A DNA stretch of 64,000 bases from UBA5109 sp964606735. Lineage in GTDB: Bacteria > Pseudomonadota > Gammaproteobacteria > Pseudomonadales > Pseudohongiellaceae. The notes beneath the pieces were generated by a model, which did no database searches, had not been told where the DNA came from, and worked only from the letters and a program-made list of their open reading frames with translations. Made by a program: the position numbers and the translations under genes. The stretch lies in the NCBI GenBank assembly GCA_964606735.1, contig CAZSHI010000008.1, forward strand, positions 28,982 through 92,981. The letters are read 5' to 3'. The first letter of the stretch is position 1; each line of letters starts with the position of its first letter. Of the stretch, positions 17,003-25,373 are shown piece by piece.

Positions 17003-17948
17003 AAACTGCCTCCAAAAACATGCGAGTGGTCCAGTCGCCGGTATCACTGCCATAGATACCGTCATATTCCAGTGAAATTTCCTCTGCCAGTATCGCCTCA
17101 AAGCTCAAGCCCTCATCAATGCGGCGCTGCATGCGCTCGCTGATAATGGTCAGCATGTCGCGGTACTCGACGACATCCGATTCACTGGCGATGCGGCCAT
17201 GTCCCGGAATAATCAGGGTGCCACCCTGCTGGTTAAATTCGGGTACGGCGATATCAATGATGTTGTTCAGGGCGTCAATCAGGCCCTCCACTGAACCCCC
17301 GTATTCGGGGTAGAAATGCGGGTAGGCGGTGATATCAAAAATATCGCCGGTGAAGAGCACATCTGAATTGCGAAAATGCACAAAGACATCAGCCATGGTG
17401 ATGGCTGCTGGCTGATGTATGATTTCGATGGCTTCATCATTCAGGTAGATCGTGCGCAAATCCCTGAAAAAGGTGTTGTTCGGCCACAGGTCATAAGGTA
17501 CCTCATCGGTAAAATGTGTCAGCAGCAGGGTCAGGCTGTCACCGTGAGCGATAATCGGGATGCCGACATCCTCGCCGACGCCTATCAAGGCTTTCAGTGA
17601 ACCCAACTGGGAAATCGCACTATTGCCTTCCAGGTGTCCGGGCAGGGGGGTCGTATTGATGATGTAACGAGCTGGCATGTCGCTGAGCTCGGTAATCGCT
17701 GTGGCGACATTTTCAGCTGCTTCGGCATTGCCACCATCAACAATGACCAAGCCCTGCTCGCCAAGCATGACGCCAATGTTGCTGCCACCGGTGGCAATGA
17801 CATAAATTTTACCCTGGACGTAGGCGGTCTCGACCGAATCGCTGTCAGCAGGAATCGGTGCTGGCCGTTGGGCAGTGGCAGCGGTATTTGCGAATAGCAA
17901 TAACAATGGCAGCAATAACAACAGGGCTTTTCGATAATTAATCGGCAT
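16986..17948 (-). CDS. Cassette 2 secreted MBL-fold protein lacking most metal ligands
   Basis: A 320-residue protein with a signal peptide (ALLLLLPLLLLFANTAATAQ). The fold is clear from IATGGSNIGVMLGEQGLVIV, FTGDIF and IIPGHGRIASESDVVEYRDM. At the position of HxHxDH it reads TPLPGH (residues 100-105), so only the last His remains, and the third-site His is Ile 183 (QPAAITMAD). Asp 202 and His 250 persist. It is therefore unlikely to hold the normal two-zinc centre and may be a binding protein or use another chemistry. It begins 11 bases after the family B stop, and GGGAGA lies before the ATG. The closest relative in the window is the cassette 5 MBL. Confidence 0.86.
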   Translation of the reverse strand: MPINYRKALLLLLPLLLLFANTAATAQRPAPIPADSDSVETAYVQGKIYVIATGGSNIGVMLGEQGLVIVDGGNAEAAENVATAITELSDMPARYIINTTPLPGHLEGNSAISQLGSLKALIGVGEDVGIPIIAHGDSLTLLLTHFTDEVPYDLWPNNTFFRDLRTIYLNDEAIEIIHQPAAITMADVFVHFRNSDVLFTGDIFDITAYPHFYPEYGGSVEGLIDALNNIIDIAVPEFNQQGGTLIIPGHGRIASESDVVEYRDMLTIISERMQRRIDEGLSFEAILAEEISLEYDGIYGSDTGDWTTRMFLEAVYEDLR

Positions 17949-17959
17949 GATGGTTCTCC

Positions 17960-18862
17960 CTATTGTGAGGCGTGTGTGCGATCAAATTCTTCGCGCATCT
18001 GACGAAGCGTTTCACGGTATTCCGGGTAAAGAGTGACGCTGCCACCCTGTACCGCTTCGACGGCTACGCCCAGCCGTTCCGCCATTTCCGGATGCTGGGT
18101 GCCAAGCGGGAAATGGGGAACCCAGCCACGTGGCATAGCAACTTCCTCAACGGATTCGAAGGCCTGTCTTACGGAATCCTGCTGCGGTGGATTCCATAGC
18201 CAGGTCTGGGTACGGACCATGGGTTCTTCCAGGTAAATCGGGTCGACAATATGGCTGAGCATGGTGAGGTACTCACCGTTTCTGAAGAAATATTCGGTCA
18301 TCACGGCATAGGGGCTGGCTGGAACGCCATTACGCTGGTAAACGCCATACTTCATATGGGTGGTGGTGACTACCAGTACACCGTCTCGCCATTCGCCGGT
18401 TGAAAAACCATTCCACTGGTGCAGGCCAAGCTGTTCTGAGGGATGTTCTCGGCCATCAAGCCAGATGGTGCGATCGGCATTACCAAAGGTGCCGAAAGTC
18501 CGGTAGCCAATCACTTCGTCGGTTTCAGGGTCATAAATCCGATCGATGCTAAGGTTGGGCCGTGGACCCCGGAAAGAATACTGGGCCGGGTGAGGCTGCG
18601 CCTGTCTTTCCGGCTGGGAAAGTATCGAGGCATCCCAGGCGAGGGCTTTTTGTCGAGCTGCCCGATTCAGCGGAATGCCGGTGTATTCACCCAGTCCAGC
18701 GCCCGGTAAGCGGTCATACCAGTCTTCATGAACCAGAGCAGCCCACCTGCCGGATATGTCAAAACCGGTCCCAGGCTCATTTTGTGCCTGGCTAGGCTGG
18801 ATAAGGATAAATTGAGTCAGGATTGCTGCAATTGCAGCTAATGCAGGGCGGATGTGCCGCAT
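17960..18862 (-). CDS. Cassette 2 family B secreted protein (unknown function)
   Basis: A 300-residue secreted protein with a signal peptide ending QPSQAQ. Family B motifs: DISGRWAALVHEDWYDRLPG, GLGEYTGIPLNRAARQKALA, QPHPAQYSFRGP, TIWLDGREHPSE, GFSTGEWRDG, HMKYGVYQRNGVPASPYAV, VDPIYLEEPMVRTQTWLW and GGSVTLYPEYRETLRQM. Long stretches match the cassette 5 protein almost residue for residue. Unlike cassette 1 it has no cysteine in the QPHP region. It is the first gene of the cassette; upstream lie about 260 bases without a gene except for a terminator that belongs to the next leftward gene. Function unknown. Confidence 0.87.
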   Translation of the reverse strand: MRHIRPALAAIAAILTQFILIQPSQAQNEPGTGFDISGRWAALVHEDWYDRLPGAGLGEYTGIPLNRAARQKALAWDASILSQPERQAQPHPAQYSFRGPRPNLSIDRIYDPETDEVIGYRTFGTFGNADRTIWLDGREHPSEQLGLHQWNGFSTGEWRDGVLVVTTTHMKYGVYQRNGVPASPYAVMTEYFFRNGEYLTMLSHIVDPIYLEEPMVRTQTWLWNPPQQDSVRQAFESVEEVAMPRGWVPHFPLGTQHPEMAERLGVAVEAVQGGSVTLYPEYRETLRQMREEFDRTHASQ

Positions 18863-19083
18863 GGTTGATCCCCTTGTTATAATTTTTATTCTGAATAAGT
18901 TCTTAAACGCAAATGATGATATAGCAAATAATTTAAGGGTGGAACCGGAATTCCCTGGAGAGGCTTATAAAGGAGTGATTTGTTTGTTTGTTTAAAATTT
19001 TAATAGCCGAGCAATAAAGAAGAGTAATTCACCGATAGTGGCCAGAGTACTAGCACAACCATATATGCGATTTAAGCCCCAGG

Positions 19084-19111
19084 AAAAGCCCGCCAGGAAC
19101 CGGCGGGCTTT
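19084..19111 (-). terminator. Intrinsic terminator downstream of the 19.1-19.8 kb gene
   Basis: AAAGCCCGCC, loop AGGAACC, GGCGGGCTTT. A 10-pair stem with a short T-run on the minus strand, 14 bases past the stop of the minus-strand gene. Confidence 0.8.
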
Positions 19112-19124
19112 AGATCGAAATGGC

Positions 19125-19772
19125 TTAAAGGAGATTACGACAGGGTTCTTCGTTGCCATCGGCTGGGGGAATCGGGGAGCAGACAGGCAGGCTCAGGTTT
19201 TTTTCATAACGTCTGAGAGCCGCTTCACCCCGGCTAGTTGTAGTGGCAGCCGGAGCTACTGCTTCTTCTTCGTCACCACCACCACTACCGGCTGCAGCCA
19301 ATAGCAGCAGGCCGGCGCCGATGCCGATCAGGTAAGCCCTGGACAAGCCACTCGTGCTACCGGTACTGCTCGCGTTCAATACCTGTGACGTATAGAGGGG
19401 TATCGATATATCAATATCATGGCTGCTGTCACGAAACAGGCTGGCATACTCAAAGCTGGCATTTTTACCAAAATTACGACTGAAGCGCATGCCAAGCTGC
19501 CGATCACTTGCACTTGCATAATATGATGCATAAAGACTGGTGCTGCTCATGAGCTCCTGACGGGATCGGTGGATCTTGTTCAGGGGAATACTGAAACCGA
19601 CTTCAAGCGTGTTACCTCGCTGCTGGGGGGCAGCAAGGGGTGATAAATGATCATTAGAAGCAGACTCCTGAGCAGCAAGCGGGCTGCTGAAGAGCTGAAT
19701 CAGCATGGCCATGATCAGAATGCCGGCTTTGACATGTGCTTTTTGGCTTACGGTGTTTTTGTTGGTTTTCAT
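19125..19772 (-). CDS. Secreted or inner-membrane protein with C-terminal glycine-acidic segment, unknown function
   Basis: A 215-residue protein with a signal peptide (ILIMAMLIQLFSSPLAAQ). The middle carries beta-strand-like segments (LEVGFSIPLNKIHRSRQEL, LYASYYASASDRQLGMRFS). Near residue 145 a hydrophobic stretch (AYLIGIGAGLLLLAAAG) is followed by SGGGDEEEAV, which could be a second membrane helix. Two cysteines lie near the end (PVCSP, EPCRN). No named family recognised. It is transcribed away from an XRE-type regulator gene across a 140-base intergenic region, so that regulator is a candidate controller. Confidence 0.7.
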   Translation of the reverse strand: MKTNKNTVSQKAHVKAGILIMAMLIQLFSSPLAAQESASNDHLSPLAAPQQRGNTLEVGFSIPLNKIHRSRQELMSSTSLYASYYASASDRQLGMRFSRNFGKNASFEYASLFRDSSHDIDISIPLYTSQVLNASSTGSTSGLSRAYLIGIGAGLLLLAAAGSGGGDEEEAVAPAATTTSRGEAALRRYEKNLSLPVCSPIPPADGNEEPCRNLL

Positions 19773-19912
19773 TTTGCTGACCTCGTTATTGATTGGTGTC
19801 GAGACCGTAAGCTAAGGAAAAGAGTTAATTAAATATACTTAATTGATTGAAGTGGCCTATAAATATCCATATAGTATCTATAAATGATACTCTTTTAGAG
19901 GTGTGAGCAATT

Positions 19913-20644
19913 ATGGCCAGTCGCAAAGACATTATCAGTGTGCTAAAGCAGGCATTACGCGCCAGAGGATTAACCTATGCCCAGCTCGCCAGGCAGCTTA
20001 ACCTGAGTGAAATCAGTATCAAGCGGGGTTTTGCCCAGAGTAATTTTAAACTGGACCGTTTGGAAAAAATCTGCCGTGTCATAGATCTTGAAATCGGTGA
20101 CCTGACCCGGCTGGCTGATGAGCAAGAGGCTAAAATCAGTCAACTTAGCATTGAGCAGGAACAGGAACTGGTTGCCGATAAAAAATTTCTTCTGGTTGCC
20201 ATCTGTGTACAGAATGCCTGGCAACTCGACGAAATTACCGACGTTTACGCAATCAGTGAAACCGAATGTATCCGTTACCTGATCCGCTTGGAGAAACAAG
20301 GGCTGATCCGTCTTCTGCCTGGCAACAGGGTCAGGCGGCTGCTCTCCCAGGATTTTCAGTGGTGTAAGGGCGGCCCCATTGAAAGCTTCTTTCAGCAGGA
20401 AGTTCAGCGAGAGTATTTCAGTGCAGATTTTTCGGCGTCGGGTGAACTCCGTCAATATCTGATTGGTATGTTGTCCGCCCAGTCCATTCAAACCCTGGAA
20501 AAGAGTCTGGTCAATCTGCAGAAAACCTTTTCTGAATTACAAGAAGCGGATGCTGCTTTACCGATAAGCCGGCGGAAAAATATTGGCCTGTTCCTGGCAT
20601 TCAGGCCCTGGGAGCTTTCCATTTTTAGCAGTATGAAACACTGA
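19913..20644 (+). CDS. XRE-family helix-turn-helix transcriptional regulator
   Basis: A 243-residue cytoplasmic protein. The N-terminus is a Cro/CI-type helix-turn-helix: LKQALRARGLTYAQLARQLN, then LSEISIKRGFAQSNFKLDRL. A winged-helix-like middle (WQLDEITDVYAISETECIRY, LIRLEKQGLIRLLPGNRVRR) follows, and a helical C-terminus with no recognisable ligand domain. This layout, XRE head with a long unassigned tail, is common in gammaproteobacteria. It is divergent from the secreted protein gene at 19.1-19.8 kb and precedes two alpha/beta hydrolase genes, either of which it may control. Confidence 0.85.
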   Translation: MASRKDIISVLKQALRARGLTYAQLARQLNLSEISIKRGFAQSNFKLDRLEKICRVIDLEIGDLTRLADEQEAKISQLSIEQEQELVADKKFLLVAICVQNAWQLDEITDVYAISETECIRYLIRLEKQGLIRLLPGNRVRRLLSQDFQWCKGGPIESFFQQEVQREYFSADFSASGELRQYLIGMLSAQSIQTLEKSLVNLQKTFSELQEADAALPISRRKNIGLFLAFRPWELSIFSSMKH

Positions 20645-20781
20645 AAACAGTATTTGACGCTTGCTTATATAATTTTACGCGTTGTCACGATAGTATTCAC
20701 CCATAAGAAAAGGAGCCATGTATTTTATCAAAGTGCCGGCTCATTTCGGTATTCAACAAAACAGCAAACAGGGTGATAACA

Positions 20782-21738
20782 ATGACAATTAAATCCATGG
20801 CTGCAACACTTTCCTTCTTCCAGCTGCTTTTTGTTATACAGCTTAGCCTTGCGCAGATGCCGGTAAATTCAATGCCTGTGGGTATTGTGGCAGAAGCCGC
20901 TGGTAGCGGCCCCTATCCGGCAGTGGCCGAGTCATTTGCCTCCATGCCTGACAACACAGTATATCGTCCGGCCAGCATGCCGGCGGGGGAGTTGCCGCTG
21001 ATCCTCTGGGGTAATGGCGCTTGTATGGATAATGGTCTGGGCTACAGTGATTTTCACCGAGAAGTTTCTTCTCATGGTTTTATCCTAATCTCTGCCGGAT
21101 ATCCGCATGCTGAAAACGTTTCAGCACTACCACCAACAGAAGAAGTGGTGCAGGACGACGGTACGGTAGTGCAACGAGCCATTGACCCCACGACACCGCA
21201 GCAGCTGCTTGATGCCATCAGCTGGGCCGAAAGACAGAACAACGACCCTGCCAGTTCGCTTTACGGTCATGTGGACCTGGATAATATTGCAGTGATGGGA
21301 CACAGTTGTGGCGGCTTGCAGGCGATCGTCATCGCTGCTGATCCGCGCATCGATACAGCCATTATTTTCAACAGTGGCGTCGTTAATGCGGGGCCGGGAT
21401 CGGGTCGTAGTGGTATTTCAGTGTACAAGGATGCACTGGAAAGAATGCATACACCGGTCGCCTATATTAACGGCGGACCGACTGATATTGCCTACGAAAA
21501 TGGTCTGGATGACTACCAGCGTATCAATCATGTGCCGATTATATTTGCGGAAAACGAAATCGGCCATGGCGGAACGTTTCGGGTTGCAGTCAATGGTGGA
21601 GATTACGGCAAACTGGCCAGTGCCTGGATGCTCTGGCAACTTAAAGGTGACCGGCAGGCTGCTGGCATGTTTACCGGTGAAGATTGTGGTCTGTGTACTA
21701 TGCCAGGCTGGAAGTTTATGAGGAAGCAGTTGGATTGA
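20782..21738 (+). CDS. Secreted alpha/beta hydrolase with GHSCGG nucleophile motif
   Basis: A 318-residue secreted enzyme closely related to the hydrolases at 8.2 and 21.8 kb. Signal peptide ends LSLAQ. Motifs: LWGNGACMDNGLGYSDFHRE (an oxyanion-side loop), nucleophile GHSCGG, YINGGPTDIAYENGLDDYQR (acid region), and HGGTFRV (His). The C-terminus DCGLCTMPGW is the two-cysteine tail. The enzyme is expected to cleave an ester, substrate unknown. The ATG at 20782 is chosen over a GTG at 20773 because the signal peptide starts there and AGGG lies just upstream. The next gene begins 42 bases later and is a paralogue, indicating tandem duplication. Confidence 0.86.
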   Translation: MTIKSMAATLSFFQLLFVIQLSLAQMPVNSMPVGIVAEAAGSGPYPAVAESFASMPDNTVYRPASMPAGELPLILWGNGACMDNGLGYSDFHREVSSHGFILISAGYPHAENVSALPPTEEVVQDDGTVVQRAIDPTTPQQLLDAISWAERQNNDPASSLYGHVDLDNIAVMGHSCGGLQAIVIAADPRIDTAIIFNSGVVNAGPGSGRSGISVYKDALERMHTPVAYINGGPTDIAYENGLDDYQRINHVPIIFAENEIGHGGTFRVAVNGGDYGKLASAWMLWQLKGDRQAAGMFTGEDCGLCTMPGWKFMRKQLD

Positions 21739-21779
21739 TTGAAGCATTTGCTCAAGTTAAAGGTATCAGGAGTAACACA

Positions 21780-22679
21780 ATGAAAAAAACAAAACTGCTT
21801 ATCCTCTTGCAGTCAATTTTCCTGTGTGCCGGCACTGTGTTTCAATTTTCAGCCGCTCAGGCAGAAGAAGCCTATGATTTTTCCAGACAGGCTCTTGAAC
21901 AGTCCTATTCGACTGTGAGGGAAGCAACCCAGGGTCTTGCTGCACATACGCTTTACCGGCCTCAGCATCTGGAACTGTTTGAGCCAGATTCCATCCCAGT
22001 CGTGGTCTGGGCTAATGGCGCCTGTCGGGACAGTAATTACGGGTTTTTGTTTATTTCAACCATGGTGTCTTCTCACGGTTTTATTGTGATTGCAAACGGT
22101 GCTTTTGATGCGCCCGCGATTACCGGTGGAACGGTCGTTCCGCAGAACCAGATTGATGCCATGGACTGGCTGGCTTCTGATGAAGGCCAAGAGCAGCTAC
22201 AGGGGCGTGCAGACCTGACTAAGATTGCGGTAGCCGGACAATCCTGCGGTGGACTGGAAGCCCTGATCGCAGGTGCTGATCCGCGTACCAAAACGGTTCT
22301 GGCATTCAACACCGGTTTCTTTGAAGACTGTGCCCTCGGGGTGTGCCGTGATGAGCTTGAAAACCTGCATACCCCAGTGCTGTATGTAAACGGCGGACCG
22401 AGTGACATTGCTTATGAAAACTCCATCGCCAATTACAACCTGACACAGACACCTGCCTATCTGGCTGAGCATAAATTTGTTGGGCATTCCGGTTTTCTTT
22501 ATGGCATCAGGGAAGGACAGGGTGATACCACCGTGCTTACCCAGGCAGAGCGCACCTATGTGAACTGGCTAGATTTCATGTTGAATGGCAATCAGCAAGC
22601 GCGTGCCTATTTTTTTGGCGAGAACTGTGATCTCTGCAAGCATGATGACTGGAATATCATGTCAAAAAACTGGGATTGA
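21780..22679 (+). CDS. Secreted alpha/beta hydrolase with GQSCGG nucleophile motif (tandem paralogue)
   Basis: A 299-residue secreted enzyme. Signal peptide ends FSAAQA. It repeats the pattern of the preceding gene: VWANGACRDSNYGFLF, GQSCGG, YVNGGPSDIAYENSIANYN, VGHSGFLY and the C-terminal tail NCDLCKHDDW. The His position is in VGHSGF rather than HGGT, so the acyl pocket may differ. The ATG at 21780 has AGGAG 7 bases upstream; the longer frame that starts inside the previous gene is rejected. The gene is followed on the other strand by a small secreted protein, with 14 bases between the two stops. Confidence 0.86.
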   Translation: MKKTKLLILLQSIFLCAGTVFQFSAAQAEEAYDFSRQALEQSYSTVREATQGLAAHTLYRPQHLELFEPDSIPVVVWANGACRDSNYGFLFISTMVSSHGFIVIANGAFDAPAITGGTVVPQNQIDAMDWLASDEGQEQLQGRADLTKIAVAGQSCGGLEALIAGADPRTKTVLAFNTGFFEDCALGVCRDELENLHTPVLYVNGGPSDIAYENSIANYNLTQTPAYLAEHKFVGHSGFLYGIREGQGDTTVLTQAERTYVNWLDFMLNGNQQARAYFFGENCDLCKHDDWNIMSKNWD

Positions 22680-22693
22680 GCCAAGCAGTTTGC

Positions 22694-23146
22694 TTATTGC
22701 GTCGGTTGCATATTACGGATAGCGGTTATTTTCCATCTGCCAGATTCTTTGCTCACGATAAATGATGTCAGGTAGTGACGGTCAATTCCATCCAAGCGGT
22801 TAACGATGTCATACAAACCGTCAACAATCGCCACAGATGGTCCGATGTTACGAATTGTCTGTATAGTGATTGAGCGGTCTCCACCGGTACTTGCTGAATT
22901 AGCAAGTACACCTACAGCAACTTCATCAATTCCTGATCGCATATTGCCTGAGCTTGGCAGCTGGTCAACATCCTCAGTCAACAGTGAGCGCAGAGTCTGC
23001 TCGTCATCCTGTAAACGGGTTTCAAGATATTGAGCTATTAAGGTTCGGATCGCTATTTCATCAACGGCTGAATACTCATTGTTCTGAGCACAGGCAAGGC
23101 TGGCCAGGCCAGAAAATACCAGAAACAAGATGAGATGATATTTCAT
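22694..23146 (-). CDS. Secreted NTF2-like (SgcJ/EcaC-type) protein
   Basis: A 150-residue protein with a signal peptide ending SLACAQ. The pattern EIAIRTLIAQYLETRLQDDE, then LLTEDVDQL and SFIVSKESGRWKITAIRNMQ, is typical of the SnoaL/DUF4440/SgcJ type of NTF2-like alpha-beta cones. These are small pocket proteins; some isomerise or cyclise small molecules, many are uncharacterised. Being exported is usual for the EcaC subgroup. It is convergent with the tandem hydrolases and upstream of the antiporter stop with a 55-base gap. Confidence 0.78.
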   Translation of the reverse strand: MKYHLILFLVFSGLASLACAQNNEYSAVDEIAIRTLIAQYLETRLQDDEQTLRSLLTEDVDQLPSSGNMRSGIDEVAVGVLANSASTGGDRSITIQTIRNIGPSVAIVDGLYDIVNRLDGIDRHYLTSFIVSKESGRWKITAIRNMQPTQ

Positions 23147-23201
23147 GATGAGCTCCTTTTTTCATATGACCAGCTGTTATGCGAATTTCGAATTACTAAT
23201 G

Positions 23202-24371
23202 TCAGTCCCTGCGTAATTTTGGATTGGATGAAATGGGTGTCGGGCAAAACTGTACAACCAGGTAGGAAGAAATCAGCAGGGTGAGTATCGTTGATGACTG
23301 TATCAAGAGGGCTGCCATTTCACCAATCATTGCTGACTGAGCGGCAACAAAGGCGATTAGCAGTGAGAATTCGCTGATCTGCCCCAAACGCAGGCTGGCG
23401 TCCCAGGCCAGTCGATTTTTTTCGCTGAATTTTTGCAGCAGATAATGAAATACAAAGGGTTTCAGGCTCAGTGCCAGCATGGACAGTATTAATACAGGCA
23501 GCAGGATATCGCCCAACAGATTGATATTGAGTTGTGCGCCAAGGCTGAAGAAAAACAGGATCAGGAAAAAATCCCTGAGTGGTTTTAGCTTTTCCGCGAT
23601 ATACAGCGATATCGGGCTGGTAGCCAGAGAAACCCCGGCAATGAAGGCGCCGATTTCAGCGCTCAAACCTAGTTGAGTAGCCAGTATGCTGAAGCTCAGG
23701 CACCAGCCGATGGCAAGCAGGAAAATATATTCCTTAAAATGGTCAAACAGGCCAATCAGGGCAATCAGGATATAGCGCGTTACCAGATAGGCAAAGATCA
23801 GCAAGAGCAGAAAGGACAGGAAAACCCAGAGTACCGTGATTTGCTCCAGACTGCCTGAATCGAGAAAAATAAGAATGAAGATGGCCAGGATATCCTGTAG
23901 CAGTAAGATGCTGACCATGAGTTCTCCCATATGGCGTTGATGCAGTATGGTCGTTGGCAATAACTTAATGCCGATGATTGTGCTGGAAAAAATCATGCTG
24001 AAACCGATAACGACACTTTCGGCTAAGGAAAAACTGAACAGTAATGCGATTGCGAAGCCCAGTGAAAAAAATACGATGGAGCTGCTAACGGTTGTGAGGA
24101 AGGTTTTACGAATCGTATTGAGCAGTTTTGCCGGTTGCATGTCCAAGCCCAGCAAAAACAGCAGGAACAGTATACCGAAATCGGCAATTTCTATGAGTAG
24201 ACTTTCTTCAGCCAGATAGGCCATGCCATAGGGGCCAAGCAAAACGCCCAGAAAAATATAGACAATAATCAGCGGTTGTTTAAGAAACAGAGCGGCTGTC
24301 GCCAGCAGAGCTGAGCCACCAAATATCAGAAAAAAACTGAATAAAAGTGATTCTTGTTCCATCCTGAACAT
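23202..24371 (-). CDS. CPA2-type cation:proton antiporter (membrane domain only)
   Basis: A protein of about 389 residues with roughly eleven to twelve hydrophobic helices. Motifs of the Na+/H+ exchanger-type fold: VYIFLGVLLGPYGMAYLAEE, LLFLLGLDMQP, IFSSTIIGIKLLP, ILLLQDILAIFIL and SAEIGAFIAGVSLATSP. It stops after the transport domain, without the TrkA-N nucleotide-binding domain found in KefB/KefC and in the second antiporter at 31.2-33.2 kb. Role: K+ or Na+ exchange for protons in pH and osmotic balance. Two ATGs are possible, 24371 and 24362; the TTG at 24389 is less likely. Confidence 0.87.
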   Translation of the reverse strand: MFRMEQESLLFSFFLIFGGSALLATAALFLKQPLIIVYIFLGVLLGPYGMAYLAEESLLIEIADFGILFLLFLLGLDMQPAKLLNTIRKTFLTTVSSSIVFFSLGFAIALLFSFSLAESVVIGFSMIFSSTIIGIKLLPTTILHQRHMGELMVSILLLQDILAIFILIFLDSGSLEQITVLWVFLSFLLLLIFAYLVTRYILIALIGLFDHFKEYIFLLAIGWCLSFSILATQLGLSAEIGAFIAGVSLATSPISLYIAEKLKPLRDFFLILFFFSLGAQLNINLLGDILLPVLILSMLALSLKPFVFHYLLQKFSEKNRLAWDASLRLGQISEFSLLIAFVAAQSAMIGEMAALLIQSSTILTLLISSYLVVQFCPTPISSNPKLRRD

Positions 24372-24503
24372 CCAATTATTAGTTGGCAATAAACACCAGG
24401 ATTACTTACTTTATCATGAATCAAATCGCCGGATGTTCAATTTCACAGGCGCCTGGGGTTAAACACCTAAGCAGTTATGAGAGAATAGCTCGCTTGGCAG
24501 CCT

Positions 24504-25355
24504 GTGTTGGAGAGTCGGGTGAATCAGTATCTTGTTGGGCTTTTGGGTGAGCATATCAGTGCTTCAGGTTCTCCTCGCATGCATGAGCAGGAAGCTGATG
24601 CGCAGGGTTTGCGTTTAATTTACAAGCTGTATGACTTTGCCAGTCTGGAAAAAAAAGCACAGGATCTTGGCAACATGCTGGATGCTGCCGCACAAATGGG
24701 TTTTGCTGGATTAAATATTACACACCCGTTCAAGCGGGCCGTACTTGATTATCTGGATGAGTTGTCCGAAGGGGTCCAGTCGATTGGCGCAGTGAATACG
24801 GTGGTATTCCGGGGAGGTAAGAAGATCGGCTACAACACTGACAGTGCTGGATTTTATAAGGCATTTCTGGAAGAACTGGGTGATTGCCAACGCAACAAGG
24901 TTTTATTACTGGGAGCCGGTGGAGCAGGCTCGGCAGTCGCCGAGGCCTTGATGAAGCTGTCTGTAAAAACACTTTTTATCCATGACAAGAATTATGAATT
25001 ATCAGCTGGGCTGGTTAAAAAATTATCCGGGCATTACGGTGAAGAGCGGATTCAGCTAATGGAAAAAATAGCCCCAGAGCCGCTGGCAATGGATGGACTT
25101 GTCAATGCAACACCTGTTGGCATGCGTGAATACCCAGGAATTCCAATACCGGAAATCTGCCTGCACTCAGATCTGTGGCTAAGTGATATTATTTATTTTC
25201 CGCCACAGACAGCATTGCTTGTTAAAGCCAGGGAGTTGGCCTGTCGCAACATGAACGGAATAAAAATGGTTGTGAACCAGGCGGCAGATTCCTTCGAGTT
25301 ATTCACGGGCCATAAAGCAGATCACCTTAGAATGCTGAACAGTCTGGCTAATTGA
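24504..25355 (+). CDS. aroE: Shikimate dehydrogenase-like enzyme (AroE family, catabolic subgroup)
   Basis: A 283-residue cytoplasmic NAD(P)-dependent enzyme. Shikimate-binding segments: SGSPRMHEQEADAQGL, LNITHPFKRAVLDYLDE (catalytic Lys in HPFK), VNTVV and GYNTDSAGF. The nucleotide-binding loop is LLGAGGAGSAVAEAL. The catalytic Asp is in NTDS. It resembles the PRK12549-type shikimate/quinate dehydrogenases rather than canonical biosynthetic AroE, based on ADAQGLR. It may oxidise shikimate or quinate, feeding dehydroshikimate, or serve biosynthesis; sequence alone cannot tell. Start is uncertain between GTG 24504 and GTG 24519. A shikimate-transporter-like gene follows after 18 bases, supporting a catabolic role. 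Confidence 0.83.
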   Translation: MLESRVNQYLVGLLGEHISASGSPRMHEQEADAQGLRLIYKLYDFASLEKKAQDLGNMLDAAAQMGFAGLNITHPFKRAVLDYLDELSEGVQSIGAVNTVVFRGGKKIGYNTDSAGFYKAFLEELGDCQRNKVLLLGAGGAGSAVAEALMKLSVKTLFIHDKNYELSAGLVKKLSGHYGEERIQLMEKIAPEPLAMDGLVNATPVGMREYPGIPIPEICLHSDLWLSDIIYFPPQTALLVKARELACRNMNGIKMVVNQAADSFELFTGHKADHLRMLNSLAN

Positions 25356-25373
25356 TCACGGGACAGATTCAAG

